In this document: positions 14,985 to 23,273 of the stretch, piece after piece
Layout of the letters: each line of letters begins with the position of its first letter
Position numbering within the stretch: position 1 is the stretch's first letter
From: Bacteroidota bacterium
Lineage (GTDB): Bacteria > Bacteroidota > Rhodothermia > Rhodothermales > UBA10348
Length of the DNA: 23,825 bases
Direction of reading: 5' to 3'
Assembly: GCA_004356265.1 (NCBI GenBank)
Contig: SMXK01000091.1
Coordinates: 1 to 23,825 of the forward strand
Notes under the pieces: generated by a model
Databases searched by the model: none
Told to the model about the DNA's origin: nothing
Seen by the model: only the letters and a program-made list of their open reading frames with translations
Made by a program: the position numbers and the translations under genes

Positions 14985-15048
14985 AAGCTGCCGTGTTTGA
15001 AAGCAGCGTTGTCTGGAAGCTGAATTATTTGGAAGCTGCGTTATCTGA
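14985..15048. repeat. Four 16-bp imperfect tandem repeats between convergent genes
   Basis: Four adjoining 16-base units, all in the same orientation, occupy 14985-15000 (AAGCTGCCGTGTTTGA), 15001-15016 (AAGCAGCGTTGTCTGG), 15017-15032 (AAGCTGAATTATTTGG) and 15033-15048 (AAGCTGCGTTATCTGA). An approximate consensus is AAGCTGCGTTRTYTGR. The last unit overlaps the final two codons and stop of the M48 protease gene; the first three lie in the 80-base gap after the hydratase gene. Individual units are not palindromic and there is no spacer, so this is not a CRISPR array. Confidence 0.85.
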
Positions 15049-16555
15049 CAGCGTCCCCAGTTGAGAGCAATTTGTAGAGCCTGCCCTGCGGAAGCGTGTC
15101 GGTCGTATTGAGCTGGTTTAGAATGGCCAGACCTTCCGCGGAAAGAGATCGCGAAGTAGACGCAGTCGTAAGGCTCATGAATTCCGAACCACCAGGGGCT
15201 CTTTGAATCATAAGTCGATCTGCGGCTACGTTTAACAGAGAATAATCAGTGAGGGCTCGAAAACTGTCCATCATTGGTCGCAGAATAAAATCATATGCGG
15301 CGAAATCTGCCCTTTCCGTAAATCCCAGAAAAGAATACACGTTGCCGCCAAATTCGAAGAATTGAATTCGGAAACGAATGGCCTCACTGCCCTCCACCTT
15401 TGTGTCCGCCACGATGAAGTGAACCCGGAGTAAACCAGCCACCGCGACACCAGAATCAATGACCGTCATTCCTTGTCGTCGTTTAAATACTGAAGCTGCT
15501 GATTCTGCTGTAGTATTATCCTGGTCTATCATCAGTCTAGCTGCCGCCCGGCCATCTTCTGATAACAGAACCAGTTGGGACGGTTGATTTGTTACACTGA
15601 ATCCAGCTGGTACATCGAACTGAAACCCAAGATCAGGGTGAACGAAACGGTCCTCGTATACATATCCCTGTCTCGGATTTTCTCCGAATACAAGTTCGTC
15701 AATCCGACCCAAATACCAGGTCCTGTTGACACGCATCGGATGCTCAGGATCCGCATAGATACGGGCCTCCTCTTTGATGTGGATTTCTCGCTGCCCCGGA
15801 TCCGGATGCGTAAGTAGAAATGGCGGGATTTCTCTACCCGACTGGTCATTCAGTCTCTTAAGGGATTCGAAAAAACCAGCCCCTTCAGATGCGTCATAGC
15901 CGGCAAACGAGGCATATTCAACGCCCAGCTCATCGGACTGAGTTTCGTGGTCGCGGCTGTAACTGAGAAACAGAAGCTGAGTCCCGATTCCTCCATAATT
16001 CAGAACTGTTTCAGCGGTTCTACCACCAATAAGTAGCTGACCTCCAACGGCTCCTACGATAAGAGCAGCCTGCCCCAATATCTGGTTTTTCGCCCGCTGA
16101 GATGTATGTCTCGCTGCAACGTGTCCAATCTCGTGTCCCAGAATCACTGCGAGTTGGGCTTCATTGTCGACATACGCCAACAGCCCTCTCGTAACGTATA
16201 TGTACCCCCCGGGCAAAGCGAAGGCATTCACAACCGGACTGTCCAGAATTCTGAAATGAAATTCGGTGTCCAGCCATTCGGGTTCTGCTCCCGGTCGCCG
16301 GAGATGACTCACAGAAACGAGCGCCTGTCCGAGCGAATCAACGTATGCCGTTAACGCAGCGTCCTCGTACATCCCGTACTGCGTAATAATTTGCCCGTCA
16401 GCTTCCTGACCAATCGCAACTTCCTCAGCCCATGAGTACCCGTATCGTTTCTTTTCCCCGGTGATCGGATCCCGGGAAACGACACAACCGGACAAGACCC
16501 CCGTCAACAGGGCTGCCAACACAGTTATCGCAATCGGATTTTTGTTGATACTCAT
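15041..16555 (-). CDS. M48-family metalloprotease lipoprotein (BepA-like)
   Basis: This zinc protease of 504 residues starts with a lipoprotein signal peptide: positively charged start, hydrophobic run, and lipobox LSGC with the lipidated Cys at 24. The M48 catalytic domain follows. The HEIGH motif at 141-145 supplies two His ligands and the catalytic Glu, and SRDHETQSDELG supplies the third ligand, Glu204. The segment VNAFALPGGYIYV just before HEIGH is typical of the BepA/Oma1-like group. After about residue 280 a second region of some 220 residues (FVHPDLGFQFDVPAGF onwards) forms a beta-rich C-terminal domain often seen in Bacteroidota members; its role is unknown. The likely place is the periplasmic face of the outer membrane, with a role in quality control of outer-membrane proteins. 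It follows recF by 41 bases on the same strand. The last codons lie in a tandem repeat. Confidence 0.92.
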   Translation of the reverse strand: MSINKNPIAITVLAALLTGVLSGCVVSRDPITGEKKRYGYSWAEEVAIGQEADGQIITQYGMYEDAALTAYVDSLGQALVSVSHLRRPGAEPEWLDTEFHFRILDSPVVNAFALPGGYIYVTRGLLAYVDNEAQLAVILGHEIGHVAARHTSQRAKNQILGQAALIVGAVGGQLLIGGRTAETVLNYGGIGTQLLFLSYSRDHETQSDELGVEYASFAGYDASEGAGFFESLKRLNDQSGREIPPFLLTHPDPGQREIHIKEEARIYADPEHPMRVNRTWYLGRIDELVFGENPRQGYVYEDRFVHPDLGFQFDVPAGFSVTNQPSQLVLLSEDGRAAARLMIDQDNTTAESAASVFKRRQGMTVIDSGVAVAGLLRVHFIVADTKVEGSEAIRFRIQFFEFGGNVYSFLGFTERADFAAYDFILRPMMDSFRALTDYSLLNVAADRLMIQRAPGGSEFMSLTTASTSRSLSAEGLAILNQLNTTDTLPQGRLYKLLSTGDAVR

Positions 16556-16596
16556 ATTAGTGTACTTTTTGCCCGGAAGCGGCCAAGCCTATGAAT

Positions 16597-17802
16597 TCAA
16601 TTCTGCTCCGGCTCTTTTGAAAACATCGCTTCCCGGATGTCAATATGATTTTCGGGGCGAGCTGATCCCCGTTCGCCGGTCTCTTCCGACGTTTCTGCCT
16701 CTTCCGTGGTTTCTGTTAACTCCTTCGTTTCCGTTTCGCCGAATATATTCTTTCTGGCTGCCGTAATCAGGCTCTGACCCATCTCTGGCTCCTTTAAAAT
16801 CGATGTGAAAACGCGAATTCGATCCTCATCGAGATTGTCAAACACGTCGTCCAGAAGCAGAACAGGTGATTCCTCTGTGGTTTCCAGTAAATAGTAATAT
16901 TGTGCCAGCTTCAGCGCCATTCCAAACGAACGGTGCTGCCCCTGGGAAGCATATCGCCGAACGGGTAAATCATCCAGGGTGAATAGCAGGTCATCACGAT
17001 GGGGGCCGGCAAGAGTGATTCCTCGTTCCTGCTCTCTGCGCTCTACTTCTTCGAGCTTCTTCGCGAACGCCGTCTTGATCGCGCTCGGTGACCCCTCTTT
17101 TAATCCCGGCAATGGTTCATAACGAATACCAGGTCGTTCCACCACGGATCCGATCCTCGCATACGCTTCCGCCAGTAGTCCGCTGAACAAATTCAAAAAC
17201 GCCAGCCTTTTCGCGTAAATTTTCGATCCCACGTCGATAAGTTCGGATGTCCATGAGCCGAATAACATACCGTCGGGCGGCGACGACATACGCCTGCTTC
17301 TCTGTAACAATTGATTTCTTTGCTTCAATATCCTCCTGTACCGCATCAGGTCATCCAGGTATATCCGGCTGGATTGACTGATCATGGTGTCCATAAACCG
17401 GCGTCTTTCCTCGGGCCCTCCGGCGGTAATCACGTAGTCATCCGGCGAAAAAATTACGACCGGAATTCTCCCGACGAATTCAGAAGCCCTGACAGTATGT
17501 GATCCATTCACAAAGATCTTTTTACCTTCTGTTGGCGAGAAAGCAATCCTGACTTTTAACGCGCGCCCTGAGTCCGATTCAAACCGCCCTTCGATCTCAA
17601 AAAAGGATGCATCGCGCGTTAAAACATACCGGTCACTCGAAGTGAGAAAACTCCTTGTCAGACACAGATAGTGTACAGCCTCAAGAATGTTGGTTTTCCC
17701 CAGGCCATTAGGACCGCTTATGATATTCAGGCCATCCGAAAAAGAAATTTCCGACTCTATATGAGCACGGAAATTCTTCAGTTTAATCTGCTTCAAGATC
17801 AT
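16597..17802 (-). CDS. recF: DNA replication and repair protein RecF
   Basis: RecF is an SMC/ABC-like ATPase that with RecO and RecR loads RecA at single-strand gaps. The start ATG 17800-17802 gives the classic N-terminus ILKQIKLKNFRAH. Walker A is GPNGLGKT (30-37), followed by LEAVHYLCLTRSF. The signature reads YASQGQHRSFGMALKLAQ, and Walker B is VLLLDDVFDNLDEDR. At 401 residues it is about 40 longer than usual. After the end of the normal core (LITAARKNIF) come 47 extra or altered residues with a Glu/Thr-rich stretch at 356-377. The gene heads a probable two-gene unit with the M48 lipoprotein. It is divergent from murQ across a 130-base gap, with a 13-base palindrome-like element (GGCTCTGAGAGCC) at 17823-17835, 20 bases before its start. 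Confidence 0.96.
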   Translation of the reverse strand: MILKQIKLKNFRAHIESEISFSDGLNIISGPNGLGKTNILEAVHYLCLTRSFLTSSDRYVLTRDASFFEIEGRFESDSGRALKVRIAFSPTEGKKIFVNGSHTVRASEFVGRIPVVIFSPDDYVITAGGPEERRRFMDTMISQSSRIYLDDLMRYRRILKQRNQLLQRSRRMSSPPDGMLFGSWTSELIDVGSKIYAKRLAFLNLFSGLLAEAYARIGSVVERPGIRYEPLPGLKEGSPSAIKTAFAKKLEEVERREQERGITLAGPHRDDLLFTLDDLPVRRYASQGQHRSFGMALKLAQYYYLLETTEESPVLLLDDVFDNLDEDRIRVFTSILKEPEMGQSLITAARKNIFGETETKELTETTEEAETSEETGERGSARPENHIDIREAMFSKEPEQN

Positions 17803-17822
17803 ACGGGGCGACCAAAAATGTT

Positions 17823-17835
17823 GGCTCTGAGAGCC
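17823..17835. promoter_or_regulatory. Short inverted repeat 5' of recF
   Basis: GGCTCTGAGAGCC is symmetric (arms GGCTC and GAGCC around TGA) and on the plus strand is followed by TTTTA. It lies 20 bases upstream of the recF start in the recF-murQ divergent gap. On the plus strand no gene is transcribed into it, so a terminator role is unlikely. An operator or 5' leader element for recF is possible. Function is inference. Confidence 0.3.
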
Positions 17836-17932
17836 TTTTACTGTAGCATAAGTCTGTTTGTAGACGTCCGGTCAATATATATTCTGTTGATTCAGTTAGT
17901 TTGACTATTTCAATTCCCAGACCTCGCCGCAG

Positions 17933-18856
17933 ATGTCCGACCCAAAACTTTTCTCTGAGCTCCAAAACCTGGCGACAGAGCAAAAAAATCCGCGATCGAC
18001 CCATATTGATGTGGCATCAACCGCCGAGATTCTCCGGATTATAAATGAAGAGGACAAACTCGTCGCTGAAGCAGTGGGTAAAGAGCTCAGGTACATCGAG
18101 CAGGCGACCGAAATCGTTGTCGATGCATTTCGGAATGGTGGCCGCCTTTTTTACGTTGGCGCGGGCACAAGTGGTCGACTTGGAATCCTGGATGCTTCGG
18201 AGTGTCCGCCTACGTTCGGCACACCTCCTGAAATGGTTCAAGGCCTCATCGCTGGGGGTCCGGAAGCGGTATTTAAAGCTGTAGAGGGCGCAGAAGATCT
18301 TGAATCAAACGGCGCCAATGCAATCAAGACAGCCGGAGTAACTTCGAAGGACGTCGTTTGTGGAATCGCAGCAAGCAGTCGTACACCGTATGCGATTGGC
18401 GCTACAGCGGCTGCTAATGTGCTGGGCTGCAAGACGATATTTATCACATGTGTTTCACGGGAAAACTTTGTGATTCCAGTTGATGTCGCGATCTGCGTGG
18501 TCGTAGGTCCCGAAGTCGTCACAGGGTCGACCAGGATGAAAAGCGGTACAGCTCAGAAACTGATTTTGAACATGTTGACGACGACGGCCATGGTGCGCCT
18601 CGGAAAGACATATGAGAATATGATGATTGATCTGCAAATGACGAATAAGAAACTCATTGAGAGGTCTCGAGGTATCGTAATGGCGATTTGCGACGTGACC
18701 TACGACGAGGCGGCGGACTTACTTGAACAGGCGCGTGGTCACGTGAAGACCGCTCTCGTGATGCACCTTGGGGAATATTCTTATAACAACGCTCTTGAGG
18801 CGTTAGAAACCAGCGATGGATTTGTCCGAATTGCATTGGGAGTTTCAGATCAATAG
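17933..18856 (+). CDS. murQ: N-acetylmuramic acid 6-phosphate etherase
   Basis: MurQ cleaves the lactyl ether of MurNAc-6-phosphate to give GlcNAc-6-phosphate and D-lactate during cell-wall recycling in the cytoplasm. The 307-residue length is normal. The SIS sugar-phosphate domain shows LFYVGAGTSGRLGILDASEC from about residue 72. The catalytic Glu is at 90 in DASECPPTF and a second conserved Glu at 121 in AVEGAED. Other family marks are VVTGSTRMKSGTAQKLILNM and the helical C-terminal part. The start ATG 17933 has no Shine-Dalgarno sequence. No MurNAc kinase, amidase or PTS gene is adjacent, so it is isolated from its usual partners. mfd follows 56 bases later on the same strand; the gap contains parS. 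Confidence 0.96.
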   Translation: MSDPKLFSELQNLATEQKNPRSTHIDVASTAEILRIINEEDKLVAEAVGKELRYIEQATEIVVDAFRNGGRLFYVGAGTSGRLGILDASECPPTFGTPPEMVQGLIAGGPEAVFKAVEGAEDLESNGANAIKTAGVTSKDVVCGIAASSRTPYAIGATAAANVLGCKTIFITCVSRENFVIPVDVAICVVVGPEVVTGSTRMKSGTAQKLILNMLTTTAMVRLGKTYENMMIDLQMTNKKLIERSRGIVMAICDVTYDEAADLLEQARGHVKTALVMHLGEYSYNNALEALETSDGFVRIALGVSDQ

Positions 18857-18891
18857 TTGCTTATCTCTTTTATTAATATGTGTTTACTGAC

Positions 18892-18907
18892 TGTTTCACG
18901 TGAAACA
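18892..18907. promoter_or_regulatory. parS centromere site (ParB/Spo0J binding)
   Basis: The 16 bases TGTTTCACGTGAAACA form a perfect palindrome and match exactly the well-known bacterial parS consensus bound by ParB/Spo0J. It lies in the 56-base murQ-mfd gap and ends 5 bases before the mfd start codon. ParB loaded here spreads along DNA and recruits ParA and SMC for origin segregation. parS sites cluster near oriC, which agrees with gyrB, recF and rsmG nearby. Because of its position, ParB binding might also affect mfd transcription or translation initiation; that is inference. Confidence 0.93.
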
Positions 18908-18912
18908 TACCC

Positions 18913-21900
18913 ATGTCGCTGAAATCAATTTTTGATGTCATTTCATCCGGTCAGGAATGCATTGCATTAACCAATACGCTAAAATCAGGCTCGTCAAATC
19001 CCGGACGTCCACAAACTATTTCGTTACGAAACGTATCCGGGTCTCTGCCAGCGTTTCTGGTAGCTGGTATCTGTCGCCGAACCAAACGCACGGTGTTCTG
19101 CATCCTCGAGAATGAAGAGACCGCAACGTACTTCCACAGTGACGTGCAACAAATCCTGGGCAGCGAAGACGCGGTATTGTTACTGCCTGAATCGGGGAAT
19201 AAACCGTTCGACGACGAGGTGGTTACTGATCCAACCCCGATGATCCAGCGGACGGACATTCTGCAGCAGTTGTCATCCGGGTTTTCGGGCGTTGTAATTA
19301 CCCATATTGAAGCAGTGCTCGAGAAGGTTCCATCAGGGTCTGTGCTTGAGCAGTCGACAAAAAAGTTACAGATCGGCGATACTTATGAACCCGAATCGCT
19401 CATAGAAGAGCTTGTCGGTCAGGGTTTTACACGCGTTGAATTTGTTGAACGTGCCGGAGATCTTGCGCTTCGAGGCGGTATTCTTGACGTGTTCCCGTTC
19501 AATGGTGACTTCCCGGTGCGCATGGAGTTCTTCGGAGACGAAATAGAGTCCATCCGGGAGTTTGATATTCACACGCAGCGAAGTGTAAGTCGACTCCAAG
19601 ATGCCAGACTTGTCCCTGATCTGAATAACATCAGTCAATCGACCGACAATTTGATATCAATATTCGAATATTTGTCAGATGATACCATTCTCATCTTACA
19701 GAATGATGCCGTTTTGCAGGAGCATGTTCAAGAGGCCTTTGAATCGGTCAAGACTTTGGCTGAAGCATCAGTTCACGATGATATTCAGGCGTCGGACATC
19801 GTATTAGATCCCGCTGAGATAGCCTCGCAGATCGCCCAACGAACGTGTATTAGTTTTGGACCCTTTCAAAACAAATCCACTGATTCCTTTGATTTCAAAT
19901 CTGTGCCTCAGCCTTCGTTTAACAGTGCTGTGGCCGTTTTGCGCAAAAAACTGATTGCAAATCATCAGCAAGATATTCAGACAATTATTTTGTGCGATAC
20001 AAGCGGTCAGGAGGGTCGAATCCACGATTTACTCGAAGATGACATTGACCGGCTCAGTGTCCGAATTCAAAGGGATTCGCTGCACGAAGGATTCGAGATT
20101 CCGTCGTCGGGTCTCGCCGTGTACACGGACCATCAGATATTCAATCGATACCATCGTCCGTCTACAAAACGACAGAAACAACGATTCGGTGGATTAAGCC
20201 TGCGCGAATTGCATCATCTCGTTCCGGGTGACTTCGTGGTACACATCGATTACGGGATTGGTCGGTTCTCAGGAATGCAGGAAATTGACGTAAACGGCAA
20301 GAAACAGGAGGTTTTACGGATTGAATATCAGAGTACTGATATCTTATACGTCAATGTTAATGCCTTATATAAACTACATAAATACAAGGGGAAGGAGGGT
20401 CATCAACCACGGCTCACTAAACTTGGAACGGAGCAGTGGGAGAAGGCAAAGTCTCGGACAAAATCGAGATTAAAAGACATCGCCCGGGACTTGATCAAGT
20501 TATATGCTCAGCGAAAACAGGCTGACGGTCACGCTTTTCCGGAAGACACCGTCTGGCAGCGGGAGCTCGAAGCCTCTTTCAAGTATGAAGATACTCCTGA
20601 CCAATATGCTGCCAGCGAAGCCGTGAAAGCCGATATGCAGGAACCCGTCCCGATGGATCGGCTGGTTTGTGGCGATGTCGGGTTCGGTAAAACCGAAATC
20701 GCCATTCGAGCCGCATTTAAAGCGGTTCAGGACGGCAAACAGGTGGCCGTACTTGTGCCCACCACCGTTCTGGCAATGCAGCATTTCAAGACCTTTTCTG
20801 AACGACTTTCAGCTTATCCGGTCCGCGTGAGTGTATTGTCCCGGATGCGGGGTACGGCAGAGATAAAACAAACTATCAAAGAGATTGCTGCAGGAGAGGC
20901 GGACATTATTATCGGTACCCACAGATTGATCTCTAAAGACGTCAAATTTCAGGACCTGGGATTATTGGTAATAGACGAAGAACAACGTTTTGGTGTCGGT
21001 GTAAAGGAGAAACTCAGGCAACTTCGCATCAGTGTCGACACGTTAACGCTGACCGCAACGCCCATTCCAAGGACGCTCCAATTTTCTCTCTTGGGTGCCC
21101 GTGATCTGACCATCATTTCTACTCCCCCTGCGAACAGACAACCCATTGTTTCAGAAATACATACATATGATAAAGATCTCATTCGGGACGCCATTATTTA
21201 CGAGGTTAAACGTGGTGGCCAGGTCTTCTTTATCCATAATCGAGTGCAGTCTATCGACGCAATGGCTGGGACCCTGCGAATGATGATCCCCAACGTGCGA
21301 TTCGCAGTAGGGCACGGCCAGATGAGAGGTCCGGAGCTGGAAAAAGTGATGACCGGTTTTTATGAGAAGAAATTTGATGTGCTCGTATGCACGTCTATCA
21401 TCGAAAACGGGGTTGATGTAAGCAATGCCAACACAATGATAATAAACCGGGCTGACCGATTTGGACTGGCGGAACTACATCAATTACGTGGCCGCGTCGG
21501 GCGTTCCGATACGAAGGCATTTTGTTACCTGCTTGTGCCATCCGTAAAAGGGCTTACGAGGGATGCGAAACAGCGTCTTCAGATTGTTGAAGAGTTTACA
21601 GCTCTTGGAAGCGGATTCCATATTGCCATGCGAGATCTCGATATACGAGGTGCTGGAAATCTACTCGGTGCCGAACAAACCGGGTTTGTGGACGATGTCG
21701 GGTTTGACACCTACCATAAAATTCTGGATGAAGCGGTAGAAGAGCTTCGGAATACCGAATTCGCGGACCTGTTTGGTGGCGAAAAAATCCCGTCCCCCGG
21801 AGATACGTCTGTTGATGTGGAAGCGGATGCACTTATTCCGGAATCTTACCTTTCCAACCGGGTCGAGAGACTCAACATCTACCGCCAGATATCAGACGCG

Positions 21901-22284
21901 CGGGAAAACAAAGTGCTGGACGAGATTAAAATCGCACTCGCTGATCGATTCGGTGAACCACCGGTCGAAGTGAATAACCTGTTGACCACCATGAGACTTA
22001 AACTGTCCGCCCAGCAACTCAGATTGCAGAGGATTGTCTTTAAGAACCAACGGCTGTTCCTGGTTTTCCCGGATCCGGAAAAGGACAAATATTTCTACGA
22101 TTATATCTTCAGATCCCTTCTTGAAAAACTCGACTCAACCGGCTATCGATTCGTATTAAAAGAGAGCAAGGCCGGTCGCCTTCGAGCGATCATACAGGAA
22201 GTATCCGATCTTGGAACCGGTGCAGAAATTATAGAATCCCTGACAGAATCCGCATTACAACCTGCGGCCTCTACCGTAAACTAG
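18913..22284 (+). CDS. mfd: Transcription-repair coupling factor
   Basis: Mfd is the DNA translocase that pushes stalled RNA polymerase off lesions and brings in UvrA. The 1123-residue protein shows all modules in order. The UvrB-like region is at about 1-330, with ALRGGILDVFPF. The RNA-polymerase-interacting CarD-like domain is near 430-500, with GDFVVHIDYGIGRFSG from 439. The RecG-like motor has Walker A GDVGFGKT (587-594), motif II DEEQ (688-691), TATPIPRTLQ and QLRGRVGRSD. The C-terminal domain that masks the UvrA-binding face runs from about 960. The start ATG 18913 has no Shine-Dalgarno sequence; parS sits immediately upstream. Its TAG stop lies within CTAG, which is also the stop of the convergent WYL regulator. 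It is cytoplasmic and partners with the UvrA encoded in this window. Confidence 0.98.
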   Translation: MSLKSIFDVISSGQECIALTNTLKSGSSNPGRPQTISLRNVSGSLPAFLVAGICRRTKRTVFCILENEETATYFHSDVQQILGSEDAVLLLPESGNKPFDDEVVTDPTPMIQRTDILQQLSSGFSGVVITHIEAVLEKVPSGSVLEQSTKKLQIGDTYEPESLIEELVGQGFTRVEFVERAGDLALRGGILDVFPFNGDFPVRMEFFGDEIESIREFDIHTQRSVSRLQDARLVPDLNNISQSTDNLISIFEYLSDDTILILQNDAVLQEHVQEAFESVKTLAEASVHDDIQASDIVLDPAEIASQIAQRTCISFGPFQNKSTDSFDFKSVPQPSFNSAVAVLRKKLIANHQQDIQTIILCDTSGQEGRIHDLLEDDIDRLSVRIQRDSLHEGFEIPSSGLAVYTDHQIFNRYHRPSTKRQKQRFGGLSLRELHHLVPGDFVVHIDYGIGRFSGMQEIDVNGKKQEVLRIEYQSTDILYVNVNALYKLHKYKGKEGHQPRLTKLGTEQWEKAKSRTKSRLKDIARDLIKLYAQRKQADGHAFPEDTVWQRELEASFKYEDTPDQYAASEAVKADMQEPVPMDRLVCGDVGFGKTEIAIRAAFKAVQDGKQVAVLVPTTVLAMQHFKTFSERLSAYPVRVSVLSRMRGTAEIKQTIKEIAAGEADIIIGTHRLISKDVKFQDLGLLVIDEEQRFGVGVKEKLRQLRISVDTLTLTATPIPRTLQFSLLGARDLTIISTPPANRQPIVSEIHTYDKDLIRDAIIYEVKRGGQVFFIHNRVQSIDAMAGTLRMMIPNVRFAVGHGQMRGPELEKVMTGFYEKKFDVLVCTSIIENGVDVSNANTMIINRADRFGLAELHQLRGRVGRSDTKAFCYLLVPSVKGLTRDAKQRLQIVEEFTALGSGFHIAMRDLDIRGAGNLLGAEQTGFVDDVGFDTYHKILDEAVEELRNTEFADLFGGEKIPSPGDTSVDVEADALIPESYLSNRVERLNIYRQISDARENKVLDEIKIALADRFGEPPVEVNNLLTTMRLKLSAQQLRLQRIVFKNQRLFLVFPDPEKDKYFYDYIFRSLLEKLDSTGYRFVLKESKAGRLRAIIQEVSDLGTGAEIIESLTESALQPAASTVN

Positions 22285-23273
22285 GAATCATATACACTTA
22301 GAACATCTTTCGCCGCCTTCAGATGCGCATCTTTGAGTTCTGTGGGTTCCAAAACACGCACATCGGCACCAAATTGTAACAACCAGGTAGCGATATACGG
22401 CAGATAGCTGAATCGAAAACGTACGCGGATCCTTTCGCCCAGGTTTTCTTCATCCTCGATTTGAGCGGGAATAGCCCTGCGAGCTCGGGGAAAAGAATGT
22501 TTTCTGAATTCCAGAACGATATCGTGGACATCGCCACCAATGCCGCTACTCCTCAGATGTTCAGACAAGCTGAATCCGGTCGGTCGACTAAACTTCTCCG
22601 TCAACACGTGTAATGCCTTTATCCGGTCCAGTCGAAAATTCCTGACGCTTTCGCGCAGGTGGTCATATGCAATCAGATTCCAGTGGTCCGTGTAATATAC
22701 GAGTCCAAGCGGATCAACCCGCCGCTTCGTAACCTCGTCCCGTGAAGGCACATAATATTCCATGGTGACCTTCCTGGAGCTTGCGACCGCCTCACTCAAT
22801 TTGTACCAACTTCCCGAGCTATCAGGACTGCCTTCGTCAGCCGCATGATCTACCGTATGCAACCAATATGGATCCAGAACTGTGTTTTCTCGAAGCCGGT
22901 CTACGTATTCCCTGATTTCGCGAGGCAAAACCGTCCTGATCTTTAACGCGACAGCATCTGAATCCTGACGAAGGGAAGCATCCGATTGCAGCTTCATAAA
23001 CTCTGTTCCGACCAGCAGCGTTGCAGCTTCCCTGGCAGACAACATGAGAGGGGGCAGCTGATATCCATCCAGGATTTCGTAACCACCAGTTTCTGAGTAG
23101 GTGAGGGGTACTCCCGATTCCGCGAGCGCACTTAAATCCCGAAATATTGTTCGTCGACTCACACCAAAATGTTCAGAAAGGTCCCTCGACGTCATGTTTG
23201 GCCGATTCTGTAATAGCAGAATCGTCGCAAAGAGTCGTTCGGTTCGATTTCCCCTGCGTTCCTTATTCCCCAT
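22281..23273 (-). CDS. WYL-domain transcriptional regulator (HTH_11 type)
   Basis: A DNA-binding regulator of 330 residues. The start chosen is ATG 23271-23273, directly before the winged-helix domain; the frame is open for a further 26 codons but those lie inside rsmG and lack family resemblance. The helix-turn-helix is at about 28-47 (TSRDLSEHFGVSRRTIFRDL). A linker follows, then the WYL domain around 130-225, with its core YYTDHWNLIAYDHLRESVR (Trp198). A C-terminal WCX-like region closes the protein. WYL domains sense ligands such as single-stranded DNA or nucleotides; members include PafB/PafC and DriD of DNA-damage responses. It overlaps the end of rsmG by 11 bases, which suggests translational coupling. 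It ends tail to tail with mfd by a shared CTAG. Its targets cannot be read from sequence. Confidence 0.92.
   Translation of the reverse strand: MGNKERRGNRTERLFATILLLQNRPNMTSRDLSEHFGVSRRTIFRDLSALAESGVPLTYSETGGYEILDGYQLPPLMLSAREAATLLVGTEFMKLQSDASLRQDSDAVALKIRTVLPREIREYVDRLRENTVLDPYWLHTVDHAADEGSPDSSGSWYKLSEAVASSRKVTMEYYVPSRDEVTKRRVDPLGLVYYTDHWNLIAYDHLRESVRNFRLDRIKALHVLTEKFSRPTGFSLSEHLRSSGIGGDVHDIVLEFRKHSFPRARRAIPAQIEDEENLGERIRVRFRFSYLPYIATWLLQFGADVRVLEPTELKDAHLKAAKDVLSVYDS

Noticed and set aside
14985..15048. CRISPR-like array
   Set aside because: Units adjoin with no spacers and no cas genes are present; it is a simple tandem repeat.
17823..17840. Hairpin followed by TTTT as a Rho-independent terminator
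   Set aside because: On the strand with the T-run there is no upstream gene to terminate; the stem is only 5 pairs.
18739..18746. Second TCACGTGA core, inside murQ, 157 bases before parS
   Set aside because: Only 9 of 16 bases match the parS consensus and the outer arms are not symmetric. It lies in a conserved coding stretch, so it is probably chance.
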